Shown here piece after piece: positions 23,385 through 36,684 of a DNA stretch of 64,000 nt. The DNA is taken from assembly GCA_037126765.1 (NCBI GenBank), contig JBBCBC010000026.1, positions 29,001,698-29,065,697 of the forward strand, given 5' to 3'. The position numbers and the translations under genes are program-made. Each line of letters starts with the position of its first letter. Position 1 is the first letter of the stretch. A model generated the notes under the pieces. It was not told the origin of the DNA and ran no database searches. It saw only the letters and a list, made by a program, of their open reading frames with translations. This stretch comes from Stenogyne calaminthoides. Lineage: Eukaryota > Streptophyta > Magnoliopsida > Lamiales > Lamiaceae.

Positions 23385-26300
23385 ATGGATATGTTTTCTT
23401 CTACAAAGTTAGTTTCTGCAATATTTGTTGCAGTGACATTGCTATATCTCACGCATTCAGTCGTCGCTATTATTGATATTGATGTCGCTATTAATATTGG
23501 TGGCAAGAAATGCGACTTATACCAAGGAAGTTGGGTTTTTGATAAATCGTACCCTATGTATCGGTCTGAGAAATGTCCATTCATAATACAGCAATTTAAT
23601 TGTACCGGAAATGGACGCACTGACCGCCAGTATCAGAATTACAGATGGCAACCCAGTTCATGTAACTTAAGGTAATTAATTAAAGGGATTAAATTTTTTA
23701 TAGTCCGTAACTTTGTATCGTTTTGAAATTACTTTTTGATTTTGGTCCTATAAATTTTTTAAATTGGTCTTTTCACCTGCTATAGCAGGTCACCAATTAG
23801 GTAACAACCCTCTATATAATTATTTTATTTTTTATTTTAATATCGCAATACCACCTAAACCTTTTTAATCCTAATAATTTTATGTCGGGATTTTTTGCGT
23901 GTTTTTTTAGACAGGAATAATGATATTCTGCGTGTTTTGGTTTATTTTTTTATTTTTTGATCAGTTTAGATCCAATAAACTGATCTGATTTGCTTTGTCT
24001 TTTAATGTACAAATTATTTTTAAACCCGATCAAAAATTTGGCTAAGATTATTATGATTAAAAAAGTTCAAGTGACGCTTCGAAATTAAAGGGAATAACAA
24101 AATAATTACATATGTAGCGGTTACCTGCTTGATAACCTGTTGTAGCAGGTGAAAAAGACCAATTTCAAAATTTTTGGAAATTTACAGGACCAATTTCAAA
24201 TTTTTTAAAAACTTACAGGACCAAAATCAAAAAGTCAAAACGTACGGGACCAATTTCAAAACGAAACAAAGTTATAGGACTACAAAAAAATTTAATCCCT
24301 TAATTAACCTCTTTCTTTTTATCTTTTCAAATTACTAGCAAAATATCCTTCATTTTTTAAATTTTAACTTATAATCACACATGAAACATAAAATTCTCTG
24401 GGTAGGTAAGACCGTTAATTTCTGGAGCATCCTTAATCATAACCTACTAATCTTTTTTTCTTTTCTTTTTTTTTTTTTAACAACAAAGTATCATCTAACT
24501 TATCTAATGTATATATATACACACTAGTGTTTAACCCCTATATAAAAAATATTTTTAAACTATATATTTGATTTTAAAAATTATTATATGAATATTTTAA
24601 TTAAAACTCAATATTATTTTCTATAATATCACCTAATCTGTCTGCATGTGCAAAATTATTACAGTTAATCAATTTTTTTATTCTCTTAAATTTAATGCAA
24701 ATACTCTAATTAAAAAAAATATATAGATTAGAAGGCAAAAAAGAACGAATTCATGTCCTTTTAATTAGTATACATGCATGCAGTTACGCCTATATTGTTA
24801 TCGATTATATATGTACTCTCAGTTTTAATTACGTGTAATTATAGCTCATTAATTCAGAATTACTATTTAATTTGAATTAATACGTGTATATATGTATTGT
24901 ATACGTAGGTGGAACGGGTTAGACTTTGTGAAGAAATTGAGAGGAAAGCGTATAATGTTCGTGGGAGACTCATTAAGCATGAATCAATGGCAATCCCTAG
25001 CTTGCATGCTTTATTCTGCCAATCCAAACACTTCTTACCTACCTATTAAAACAATAGGCCTTCTTTCCACCATTATCTTTCCGGTGAGTTTTTCTGATCG
25101 ATTAATCACATTATTTCTAATTAATTATGTCCCTTAATTTAATTTATTTCTTGATTTAGGAATGTTCGTTAAATATTTATATTTAAATCTCATTATGTAA
25201 AATTCCATATATATTTTGCAGGGCTATAATATTACGTTGATGTACCTGCGGAGTGCAGTGATCGTGGACATAGTAAAATTGCAAAATGGAAGCAGAGTGT
25301 TGAAACTCGACTCAGTTGCCGCGAGTTCAACTCAGTGGCTACAAACCGACGTTTTGATCTTCGACACGTGGCACTGGTGGCTGTACACTGGCAGAAAACA
25401 ACCGTGAGATCAATAATTAATAGTAGTATATACTTTTCTTTTTAAATATTTTAATATTGGACATAATATTCTTTAATTGAAATATTTTGTTTTTCAGGTG
25501 GGATTTGATCCAAGAAGGAAGTGTAACGATGAAGGACATGGATAGATTCAAGGCATATGAGAAAGCATTGAGGACTTGGGGAAGATGGGTGGATCAAAAT
25601 GTTAATACTGCAAAAATTAAGATATTTTTTCAGGGTGTTTCTCCTGATCATTGGAAGTAAGTAATTGTTTTTACTACTTGATGTTTTTTTTGGTCTTGTT
25701 CAAATTGAAAGATCATCGATCTTCATTATACATATGATTAATTCATTCCATTTGCACTCTATATAATTTTGATCAACTGATACCGGATAAACTAATCAAA
25801 AGTCAACGTTGGAGTTAATATCAAGAATCGTCTTTTAATTTAAATAGTGTTCAATTTTACTCATATATTTTGCTATCTTTTCAATTTTGGTACTTTTGGA
25901 CCTTTGGTGTCAATTTTGGTCCCGTTTGGACTAAAATTGGAAAAAAATATATATATATATGACACTAAAATTGGACACAATAAGCACCAAAATTGAAAAA
26001 GTAAAGCATATACAAGGCAAAAAAAAACGACGTATATGTTTTTAATTTTTTTTCAACTTTTTGGACCAAAATTAAAAAAGTAAAATTACATAGAATTAAA
26101 ATTGGACACAACCTAAATTATATGACGATTCTTGACATTAACTCATTTTTTTTGCAATTAAATGATGGATCGAAAGACATATTATTTGTATGGCAGTGCT
26201 AGTACGTGGGGTATGCCGGAGTTGCAGCATTGTGGGGGCGCACAAAAACCCTTGAAGAAATCGATCGAGGAAAACAAATCTACTACCAAGGCAGACATTA

Positions 26301-26500
26301 TACTGAAGAATGTTTTATTTGACATGAAAAAGACAGTTCATTTATTAGACATTATTAAATTATCACAATTCAGAGTTGATGGACACCCTTCTATTTATGG
26401 AAACCCTGGACATCGTGGCATGGATTGCACTCATTGGTGCCTTCCTGGAGTCCCTGACGTTTGGAATCAGCTCGTTTATGCTACCCTTCTTGCACCTTGA
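23385..26500 (+). CDS. Trichome birefringence-like (TBL) polysaccharide O-acetyltransferase family protein
   Basis: Five exons: 23385-23671, 24909-25083, 25222-25403, 25498-25656, 26197-26500, in phase, 368 residues. Residues 1 to about 28 are a hydrophobic signal or anchor (Golgi lumen). A PMR5N-type cysteine-rich domain follows (CDLYQGSWVFD, EKCPFI, FNCTGNGR). Then comes the DUF231 domain with the GDS esterase motif (RIMFVGDSLSMNQW, residues 115-117) and the C-terminal DxxH motif (GMDCTHW, Asp344 and His347). Together these are the Ser-His-Asp signature of TBL acetyltransferases, which acetylate xylan, mannan, pectin or xyloglucan. At under 370 residues without a long linker it resembles the TBL38-45 group; the substrate cannot be read from the sequence. 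Introns 1 and 4 carry MITEs; the one in intron 1 begins 13 bases after the splice junction. Confidence 0.93.
23684..24300. mobile_element. 617-bp MITE with long terminal inverted repeats in TBL intron 1
   Basis: Arms of about 55 bp or more are inverted copies of each other (AGGGATTAAATTTTTT at the left, AAAAAATTTAATCCCT at the right, with further matching blocks such as AAATTGGTC/GACCAATTT inside). A 7-bp TAATTAA flanks both sides (23677-23683 and 24301-24307), though its low complexity makes the duplication uncertain. Superfamily unclear. It also contains the inverted pair ACCTGCTATAGCAGGT / ACCTGTTGTAGCAGGT. Confidence 0.8.
25812..26144. mobile_element. MITE in TBL intron 4
   Basis: About 333 bp with inverted ends: GAGTTAATATCAAGAATCGT on the left and ACGATTCTTGACATTAACTC on the right. 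Internal repeats of CAATTTTGGT/ACCAAAATTG continue the symmetry, so the whole element can fold back. It lies fully inside the intron 25657-26196. Confidence 0.8.
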
Positions 26501-28642
26501 CTTAGGTTAATTTTTATTAATCTGTGGTATATTATCGTTAATACATGCATCTTTATTGTGGTCTGCTTGTATTTGATTTGTAATAACCTAAATCTCTTTT
26601 ATTCAATTTTACAAAGTGGGGCTTATTTTTTGAGTTTGTCCCTCTATATCAAATGTGATCTATAAGCATTCGATTTGGTATTGGTGTAACTTGTTTGATA
26701 TATAGGAGTAAAATAAAAGAATTAGGTCTCTGTCAAAATTGGATGCATACAAAAAGTGACAGCTCATTCTCTTTCTTAAAAGCACTTTTGTCTTCTTGCT
26801 ATCAATTATCAAACATTTGGTCTCTGATAGCTATTAACGCGTTCTTCTTTTTCCCTTCCATGCATATATATTATTCATTTTTATAAAAGAAAAAATTAGG
26901 CACATTATTGAATATAATGTGCATATTGTATGATTATTTCATGAAATATATTTCGTGCAAATTAAATGTATAAATCAAGTATTTATTTAAAATGATGTAT
27001 CCGTATTTACTAGTTTGATTTTTTTTATGAAGATGAGAGAATGAATTAAAAGCTTGAGCTTAACATAGTGCAAATTAAATACAAGGTTATTTATGCACGG
27101 GTGATGGGAATGAGATCACATGTTTTATTATTTGTATTTCACTCTTTATTTCATAATATGCATAAATGACACTTAAAATAATAAAAAATTTCTAACGAAT
27201 CACTATATTCTGGATTCAATGATTTTTAAAAATCCAACTATGGTGAAATATTAATGAAATACGAAAAGTGAAATAGGGAAAATCGAACCATGTACTGTTT
27301 CGAAACGAGCAAATCAGATCTAGCTAGCAAAGGGTCTTGCATCGAATAGTATTTTTTATATCTGAATTTAAGACCAGGCCATCTTCAATACAATTTCGAC
27401 CTGTTTTTTTTTTTCTGGAAAAGTATACTGAGATTATTGCATAGTCATGAAACCGTATTTTTTAAACATTTAAATAACTTCTAAAAGTATAGAAACCATG
27501 GCACAATATTATCGAGACCTATTCTATTTTGAATTACAAAGAGAATTAATATGTTATAAAATGTGTCGACCAAATAAATAATATAAATCTAGGCTTGACA
27601 GGGTACAGGTAGTGGCATTTATTTACTTTATTGCGGACCTCACATTTCTGTATAAAACTATCAATATAGTTTGGTTGAGTGCGACATTAACTTTTGTGTC
27701 TTTGTTATAAATTGTTCATTAGTTTATCTATTAACGCGTCAATAAAATTTATATATGAGTAGGTCTCATTTTGCGTTTAAGGTCTTGCCAAGACTCATTT
27801 GCTTTTGTAATCGTTTTAGAATCAAATATTAAAATCTGTTATATTGAAAAACCGCGCAACTTTTTTTCCATATTAATTTTTCGTATTACACCTGTTCAAC
27901 AGAAAATAAATAAATTGCTTATTTCAATATAACAAGTTGCATGATTTTAAAATACATTATGAGTGCACGATGCACCTGGATGTATACAAAACTTAGCCTT
28001 TGTATATTTGAGCAGATCTAGGCGCTTAATTAATTTTGAAATTCTTTTTTTTTGCGCAATTTTGATATTCTTTTAGAAGGTGAATAAATTATTTTTTTGA
28101 AATCATATAGTATATATGTAATAGTGTGTCTATTTTTAATATTTTTTTAAAGTACACCAGTTGCACCATATAAGTGACACATTTACCATTGGTGCATATA
28201 GTATTATAGTTTGTAACTCGCGCACCAAAGTATTAATCTTATATATATACATTAATTCTATTAATATTGTTATGCAGTAAGATTATCATTGTTTAAAAGA
28301 TAAAATATTTTTAAAACAATGCTAATTTTTATGCGTGACAGTGATATAAAAAAGATAGAGTTCATCGAAAACTCAATTTCATGGAAGCTTTTTGTCGATT
28401 TATTATTGGTTTGTGGGCAAACAATGCAATCTAAGATTCTAAGTTTAATTGTTTTTAAAAAAAAAATCTAGTCTACCACCAACTTCCTATAGCTCACTAT
28501 AAAGTATAAACTAAAGTAATAAATTGCATAAACCACTAATGTAAAGTTAATATAACTAAACTGCCAGAAACAGTACCACTACTGAATAGGGTTGTTACTT
28601 CTTTCTTATGTGGTATTTCATCATATATTCTATTACCTTACC
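26501..28642. other. Gene-free AT-rich region
   Basis: TBL 3' UTR followed by about 2 kb of AT-rich sequence with no coding signal on either strand and no element that I can delimit. Confidence 0.5.
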
Positions 28643-29221
28643 CTACAAAAAAAAAAAATGTACTCTCTACAAATTTTTTTAATATTTTTTTAATACGTCT
28701 ACAATTTTTTTAAGAAAAATAATTTTATTTTTATATAATAAAACTTGTCTACGATTTACCTACAAAATTTTCTAACTCTATAGACTATTTTTAAACTACA
28801 AATATAATTGTCTATGAAAATATAAATTGCCTAGAAAATTATAGGCACACTTGCATGAGACCGTCTTATGGTGAGACGGGTCATAAGTTGGGCATTGACG
28901 CTTTAACACTTTGGGAGGGGTAAGTGTAATTTGTGCTTGATTGTACCCCGTCTCATGTATGAGACCGTCTCATATGAGTTTTTGTCAGAAAATTATTTGC
29001 ATATGTAATTTTGCCTATGAAAATTAAAAATGTGTTGGTAGATTGCTCGTAGGTAATTTGTTTGCTTAGAGAATTATTTGTGTAAGCATTTTTTCAAAGA
29101 TTATTTTAAAAATTAGTAGACAAATCGTAGACAATTCTCACTTTTTAAATATCAAATTATTTTTGTAAAATTTTTTTTGCAGTCATTTGAATTTTTTCAA
29201 TTTTTTATTTTCTTGTAATGT
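28643..29221. mobile_element. Possible CACTA-like non-autonomous element, host of a nested MITE
   Basis: Left end CCCTACAAAAAAAAAA and right end TTTTCTTGTAATG are weakly inverted and resemble the CACTACAAGAAAA terminus of plant CACTA elements. The interior is rich in GTCTAC, CTACAAA and GTAGAC motifs in both orientations, as in CACTA subterminal regions. The ends are degenerate, so this is a tentative call. Confidence 0.4.
28843..28986. mobile_element. Mutator-like MITE with 10-bp target duplication, nested
   Basis: The 144-bp insertion is flanked by the same AGAAAATTAT (28833-28842 and 28987-28996). Its ends carry inverted GCATGAGACCGTCT and ATGAGACCGTCTCAT motifs and an ACGGGTCA/CCCCGTCTCA pair. 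The duplication size suits the Mutator superfamily. It sits inside the element at 28643-29221, so it is the younger insertion. A diverged relative lies at 60087-60237. Confidence 0.8.
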
Positions 29222-29369
29222 CAATACATATTATTAATGATAATCTAATTTTAAAAAAATAGACTTCAAAATAAAATAATGTATGGATGCCATAATTGAT
29301 GACTTGATACAACCAAACAACTTCTTTCTTGATGTTTCAAAAGAAAAAAAAGAACTACAATTGAGACAT

Positions 29370-29563
29370 GAATAGCAAATGAGTTTCCAAATATAAAAGT
29401 CCACCAATTGTAGAGGCTCATCACTTCTGTACAGTCTTGTCCCATTCTCTTTCTCTCTCATCTTCCGAATAGCAAATGAGTTTCCAAATATAAAAGTCCA
29501 CCAATTGTAGAGGCTCATCACTTCTGTACAGTCCTGTCCCATTCTCTTTCTCTCTCATCTTCC
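29370..29563. repeat. 97-bp tandem duplication upstream of the LRR receptor kinase
   Basis: Two head-to-tail copies (29370-29466 and 29467-29563) differ by one base (CAGTCTTGTC versus CAGTCCTGTC), so the duplication is recent. The second copy ends about 190 bp before the receptor-kinase start codon, in its promoter or leader. Confidence 0.95.
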
Positions 29564-29751
29564 AAATATCTACTAATTTATTTGTGAAAATTGGTTAAAA
29601 TATTATCTGAGCAGTATAAAAAAGACTTTAGCAAATCCTATCCCCATCCTACGTATTCAATAAATTCGGTCTTCCTTTAAGTAGATGAGTTTGTAGTCAT
29701 ACTCACTGAAGCTGAATTTCTCTCCATGCAAATCGGATTGTAGCAACAAGA

Positions 29752-32700
29752 ATGAAAAAAGTGAAGAAAATCAACATTTTCTGCCTTTTCTTGATTTTCT
29801 GGGGCGTATATGTTTCAGCAGCTACACTGCCCAATCAGAAGCTCCACCAAAATGAGGGTGATTTCTTTAAAAATTCAATCTTTAGCTAAAAGTTACACGA
29901 ATTCTTGATTTTTGGTGATGGCCCAGAAAGGGATTTAATTTAGTGCCTGTATGGTGTTTGTTGTTTGTTCGCAGTGAGGGCATTGAAGGAAATTGGGAGA
30001 AGATTGGGGAAAAAAGATTGGGATTTTAGCAAGGATCCTTGCAGTAAAGAAGGGAATTGGAGTGTTCCAATTACAAGAAAAGGATTTGAGAATTCAGTCA
30101 CTTGTGATTGCTCTCAGAATTCTACTTGCCATGTTGTTAGCATGTATGCATTGCTCTTTCTCTTAAAAAATTAGTAAAAATCAAGATTTTAATTAGTTAA
30201 GTGAAAGAACATATAGTTTTAGATCATTGGTCTTGTTTCCTCATTATGCAATTCACTTCCAATTTTGGTATGCACTAGAAAGTTTTTCATTACTTGTGAT
30301 TTGTTTACACGAAAAATTACATTTTCTTGTTAATTCTTGTATTTTGGAGTGTGAAATTGCAAATCATGTGTTTATGGTAGTGTGAAAATTGTTCATCCAT
30401 GGCTGGGATTGTGGAGGAGCTAGCTCGTAGTTTAATGCTTTGGCTGACTACAGTCGGTCAACGTTTGAATAGTCAGCGGTTGACTTTCATACTGTAGTTA
30501 CTCATCCAGCTGTCAATGGCGTGCCTGGGGTCCATATATGTCTGCATGAGAGTCCAAGACCTTATTAAGTTTACTTTAATATATGAAGGCAAATCATGGC
30601 TTGTCTTCTTTCTATATTTTTTAAAGCAACATGGAGTTGGTCTCTTTATTTTGGGGGTTGGTTGGTGAGTCAAATGGCCTAAGAAGCGTTGATAGAGTTC
30701 TTGACATAAATGATATAAACAAAACTGATGGGATGTTTGGTTGGTTGGTTGCATGCATGCATGGGTTCGTAATCATGAAATTCGATCATAGAAACGACTA
30801 GTGCAGGATTTGTGTTGAAAACTCAATACTATCATGGATTATATGTAATGATGTGATGAAATCCTTTTTAACGTTGAAAATTACGTGCAATTGATTAAAT
30901 CTTCCGAATGTTGGGATCTTTGTTAATTGTAGCATGTTTGAGAATCTACTCTCTTTTCAACGCTCAATCATGGTATCATTTAGTATCAATGTGTAGTAAT
31001 AGTAACTATAAAGAATGTGTTACCATTTATATTAAGTCTCTTAACTTTGCTGCAGAGCTTTGAAAGGACAGAATTATACAGGAGTTGTTCCACCAGAATT
31101 TGCCAAGCTTCGCCATCTTACACACTTGTGAGCATTATCAATTAGAATTTAGATCACATACTCTAGTTTCGTTTTGATTTTTGAGTCTAGTTTTGCTAAT
31201 ATTTTTTATTTTTGCAAATTCTTGTGCTGTGCAGGGATCTTAGTAGGAATTATCTTAACGGTTTGGTGCCTATCCAGTGGGCTACAATGAAATTGGTTGA
31301 ACTGTAATATCTAGCTCCCTACCTTTTACTTCATTAGTTTATCGCCTTTCGATTGCTTTTCAAAATACTTATACTAGAGTAAAATGAATCCAATATGTGC
31401 CTTTCATGGCTTTCAATATATGCAGGTCTTTAATGGGAAACAGATTGTCTGGTCCATTTCCAAGTGCAATTAACAGAATATACTCCCTTGTCAACCTGTA
31501 TGATGCAATTTCTCTCTGTCTCTCATTTTTATCAAGTGATTGTTATATTTATCAAATCATCACTGTTAAGATTTGTGTCAACAATTTTCTGGTGTATTTG
31601 TTTCAAATTGACCGTGAGAATTCTATGTGCAGGAGTCTTGAAGGGAACCAATTTTCTGGACCCATTCCTGCAGGAATCGGGCAATTGGTCAATTTGCAGA
31701 AATTGTATATTTCTTAGCAGTTATTCCAGATTTCACTTACTGAAAGTTTCTCTCTGATTCCATAGAAGAAACACCCTAATCATTTGCCTACTTGTATACA
31801 ATTTTTTCAGTGTTCTATCATCAAATGCTTTCACAGGAGATTTACCTAAGGAGTTAGCCAAGCTGACATCCTTAGTTGATTTGTGAGTACATCACCTCTT
31901 CATTCGAGTTTCTTTTAATTATGTTCCTAATTTCATTTATAGCATAAATAGTTCTAATAAAATTTTCTTTCCATATACAGTTTGTATACTTGATAACCAT
32001 TTCCTAGAGGTTCTTTTCATGAAATACTTGTAACTGACTTTCAGTATCCTTAAATATTTAGGAGGATAAGTGATAATAACTTCACTGGAAATATTCCCGA
32101 CTTTATCAGCAGCTGGAAACAAATAGAGAAACTGTAAGTAGCCCATCCTTTTCTTAAGTAAGGCATTCACTAAGCAATTTAAAAAAAAAAATTAAGTCTT
32201 TACTTATGTTACAGGCACATGCAAGGTTGCTCGCTTAAGGGTCCAATCCCTTCTTCTATATCAGCCCTCACAAGCTTAAGTGACTTGTGAGTGAACTAAA
32301 ATCATATTCGCTCGATTCTTTCTGAAACAATGGCTTATTACTTTTACCAATTTACCTCATTTTTGACATTCAGGAGGATCAGTGATTTAACAGGTGGAGG
32401 ATCAACTTTTCCCCCATTAAGTGATATCAAGTCCTTGAAAGTGCTGTGAGTATTAACTGTATTATATTTTCTCCATTTGAAAATATCAAAATAATTTGAC
32501 TTGAAATTATTAAACTCGACTCTTCTGTATAGGATTCTGCGAAGTTGCTTAATACATGGAGAGATCCAGGAATATATTGGACACATGAAAAAGTTGAAAA
32601 CTCTGTAAGTATTTGAAAATTTATTGCCACTTGGTTCTTGGTCTTCATAATCTTATATTGTGATTTGCAAATGTAGAGACCTTAGTTTCAACAATTTGAC

Positions 32701-35700
32701 TGGAGAACTTCCTGCTTCTTTCGACCATCTTGAAAAAGTTGATTTTCTGTGAGTACTTAATTCTTTTCCAGTTTTTATTATTTAGGGTGCCAAATACTCT
32801 ATTCTGCTAAATTAACAACTGTCATTTGCACTTTTAGGTATTTGACAAGCAATAGACTTACGGGACTAATTCCAGGCTGGATTTTACAAAGAAACAAGAA
32901 CGCGTAAGTACATGCCTTGTCCATTATTTAGTTAACAGTATTTCCTATAACTCTTCTTCACTGATAAAGTGTGATTTTGCTCCTCGTATTAATTATGCTA
33001 TTTCGCGTACAGAGATATCTCTTATAACAACTTCACAGGAAGCCAATCGGTAAATGAATGTCCACGAGGGAGTGTGTAAGTATTTTGTGGAATTTCACCT
33101 TAAATTTTGTTGATTTTTTTGTGAGATATAACTTTTTATGCATGTTTGCTTCAGAAACTTGGTGGAGAGCTACTCATCAGCTGCTAGTAAATCGTAAGAT
33201 TGCATCTCTTTACGTCTTAAGTGATAATTTTAACTATTTGAGTTTGATCATTCCATACAAAATATGATAGCATTTCAGATAACATCATTTTTTTTGTCAT
33301 GGCAGTAAAGTACACCCATGTTTGAAGCAAGAGTTCCCATGTACCGAGTCTAAAGATCAGCGTAAGTATGCTCATATGTTTAAATTGAGGATTTCTATTT
33401 CTCACCATGATATAATTTTCTATCAAGTTATCAACTTTCTATATCTTTGTATATTTAAGTAAATCTTACATAACTTATTACCAACAGAGGGATACTCATT
33501 GCACATTAATTGTGGAGGCAAGGACGCGAGCATCTTTAACAATACAACATATGAAGCTGATTCAGAACCCAGAGGGGCTTCAACGTATTATTACGCTAGT
33601 AGTAAGAAGTGGGCATTTAGCAGCACGGGGAATTTCATGGACAACGATCTCGATGCTGATACCTACATAGAGACCAATGTTTCATCTCTGCACAATACCA
33701 CTTCACTGCTCTACCAAAGTGCACGTGTATCTCCTGTATCCCTCACTTACTACGGTCTTTGTCTCCTGAATGGAAACTACACCGTGAATCTCCACTTTGC
33801 TGAAATTTTGTTCACAAATGATAGTACGTTCAGCAGCCTCGAAAGAGAATATTCGATGTCTACTTGCAAGGAAAATTGGTTTTGAAGGATTTTGACATTT
33901 CAGCTGAGGCTGGTGGGCCAGGTGGGCCCATCGTAAAGAGTTTCATTGCAATGGTAACAAGCAACACCCTGAAGATCCATCTTTATTGGGCTGGGAGAGG
34001 GACGACGGGCATTCCACGGAGGGGAATGTACGGCCCTCTAATATCAGCCATATCAGTCGATCCTAGTATGTTATCGATTCTTGTGCTAAGCTTACATTTC
34101 GTTTCTAAATTGTGATCATAAACTTTCAACCACTTTGTTGCAGATTTTAAACCTCCAGTACATCACAAGAAAATAAATCCTACCTTGGTGGCTGGGGTGA
34201 TAGCTGGTGCAGTCTTTTTAATAACTCTGGTCCTAGGAATCTTGCATAAGAAAGGCTATCTTGGAGGCAAAAGTTCAACAGATAAAGGTACAATCTTTCC
34301 TATCTTTGCTAAAATCTTTATGATTCTTTCAGAAATTTAAGTGAAGAGTGATGCAATTATGATGAGAAGATAAAAAACTCCCGGATATAAATTATGCTGC
34401 AATATAAATGTTTGCTAGTCCTAGCTATAGATTCATACGGTGTGACTTTCGCCTTAATGAGTCCTATCCAAATGCATTTGAAAATCTATACATCTTCAGT
34501 TATTTATGTTTAATAGGTATATGTTATATGTGAGGTACGAATTCTACTAAAATGCTTCATTTGCTGCAGTTATATACAAGCATTCTATTTTTCATGATCA
34601 ATTTGAAACAGGAAGATATTAATGAAATATAAGTAGCCTAAGGGATATTGAAGAAAGGTATCTTAGCTTGACTTTCTGATATTATTGCTCCTTGAACAGA
34701 GCTAAGAGGCCTCGATCTACAAACGGGTCTATTCACATTAAAACAGATCAAGGCTGCAACTAAGAACTTTGATCCTGCAAACAAGCTTGGGGAGGGTGGT
34801 TTTGGTGCAGTTTACAAGGTACTATTCTTTTCTTAATTGCAAAAGCAAATCACTCCTACTCACATTGTATTAAAATGGAAATCGTCTCTCTCTGCTATGA
34901 TAGGGATTACTATTAGATGGAACCATAATAGCAGTGAAGCAGCTTTCCTCAAAGTCCAAACAGGGAACAAGAGAATTCGTCAACGAAATAGGAATGATAT
35001 CCGCATTGCAACACCCAAATTTAGTGAAGCTTTACGGCTGTTGTGTTGAAGGAAATCACTTAATGCTCATTTATGAGTACATGGAAAACAACTGCGTATC
35101 TCGCGCTATTTTTGGTGAGGATGGTTTTTTTTTTTTTCTCAAATCATTCATGATTATGCAATTTTATCGATAAAGCTCAATATCTTTTCTGCTATTGTAA
35201 TAGGAAAGGATACTACACAGAAACTGAAGTTAGATTGGCCCACAAGGAGGAAAATCTGTCTTGGTATAGCCAGAGGTTTAGCTTACCTCCATGAAGAATC
35301 GCGAGTGAAAATAGTTCATCGAGACATCAAAACGAGCAATGTTTTGCTGGACAAAGATCTCAATGCAAAAATATCCGATTTTGGGCTGGCAAAGCTTAAT
35401 GAGGAGGATAAGACCCATATTAGCACTCGAATTGCTGGGACTATGTAAGTTCTCTTCTTTCCCTCCTTCAATGGCTTTATACATATTATCTGAGCTGGCA
35501 ATTTGAGCCCGACCAGACCCAGTTCGATTCATTGGTGCCAACTTTTCGCATTCCACTTTGTGTTCCACCCTCTGGATCATTAACACGTGTCGGTACTGCA
35601 TAAACAGTGTTGATTATTTTTTACCATCCACGTGTCATACATCCAAACTATGGAACACAAAGTGAGACATTGAAAGTGATTCAGGTGATATCATTCCACC

Positions 35701-36684
35701 TGACCAACTCCAAATTAGTATCAAGCCTGGCCTCCCATTTTGCTAGTCCGAATAAAATAATGCAACTGGCCCAGCGCGAATGGTTTGACGGGCCCAAGTA
35801 ATTCGCTTTTGATTAATAAAAAACATAGGATATGGACTTGATGAGCCACAATAACACAGGGATGAAGGCAATGAGTGGCCGACCCATGATAGCTTAATAC
35901 CATGCACATTCTTTGATCATTGAAAACATCAAACATTAACACTCCATTATGTTATTTGTTCTCCAGAGGCTATATGGCTCCAGAGTACGCGATGCGTGGC
36001 TATCTGACTCCTAAAGCAGACATATACAGCTTTGGAGTGGTTGCACTCGAAATAGTGAGTGGCAAAAGCAACACCAACTATAGGCCTAAGGAAGAGTTCG
36101 TCTACCTTCTTGATTGGGTATCCATCTCTTCTATACTTCAAGGAGTAACACTCCCTAATACTTTTCTGTGAAAACAACTAATACCTATTAGTAAACCAAC
36201 TAATACCTATTAGTGCACCTGGTACATAAAAGTTTTTGTCATCTTCAAGATTATGCTTCTTCCCTTGAATTCTTTAAATATTGATGATTACTCTCTCGAT
36301 CAGGCCTACGTACTTCAAGAGAGGGGCAGCGTACTGGAACTGGTCGACCCGGATTTGGGGTCCGCATACTCATCAGAAGAGGCGATGGTGCTACTGAACG
36401 TGGCCCTTTTATGCACGAACGCTGCTCCAACTCTGAGGCCTGCAATGTCTCAAGTGGTGAGCATGCTGGAAGGACGAACGGCTGTTCAAGAGTTGCTTTC
36501 TGATCCCGGATTCTCAAACGTCGATTCCAAGTATAAGGCTATCAGAAACCACTTCTGGCAGCATCCTAGTGCGAGTCATAGCTTGTCAACAAATGGCCTT
36601 TATTCTGATTCATCACATTCAAATCAAGAATTGGAGGAAAATGTCCTGCAGGCTCAAAGAGCTGATCAAGATGTATCTAAATAA
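29752..36684 (+). pseudogene. LRR-malectin receptor-like kinase (LRR-VIII-2 type), frameshifted in the malectin domain
   Basis: Plasma-membrane receptor kinase of the At1g53430/At1g07650 kind. Twenty-three exons: 29752-29857, 29975-30143, 31056-31127, 31235-31303, 31426-31497, 31633-31704, 31811-31882, 32062-32133, 32215-32286, 32374-32445, 32533-32604, 32677-32748, 32838-32903, 33013-33075, 33155-33193, 33306-33361, 33488-34065, 34144-34287, 34700-34818, 34904-35114, 35204-35444, 35967-36117, 36304-36684. Order: signal peptide, Cys-pair cap, about eleven LRRs mostly one per 72-nt exon, malectin domain (HINCGG), transmembrane segment (exon 18), kinase with GEGGFGAVYK, VKQL, HRDIKTSN (RD type), DFGLAK, MAPEYA. 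Exon 17 is one base too short for phase. The break is near 33841, where a conserved GR/GK-IFDVY stretch loses its frame. As read, translation stops at 33885 after about 537 residues, without membrane anchor or kinase. Real lesion or assembly error cannot be decided here. Confidence 0.9.
35445..35966. repeat. Long intron 21 of the receptor kinase with a 14-bp inverted pair
   Basis: This 522-bp intron separates kinase subdomains VII and VIII. CACTTTGTGTTCCA (35554-35567) and its inverse TGGAACACAAAGTG (35651-35664) suggest a small foldback insertion, but I cannot define its edges. Confidence 0.4.
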
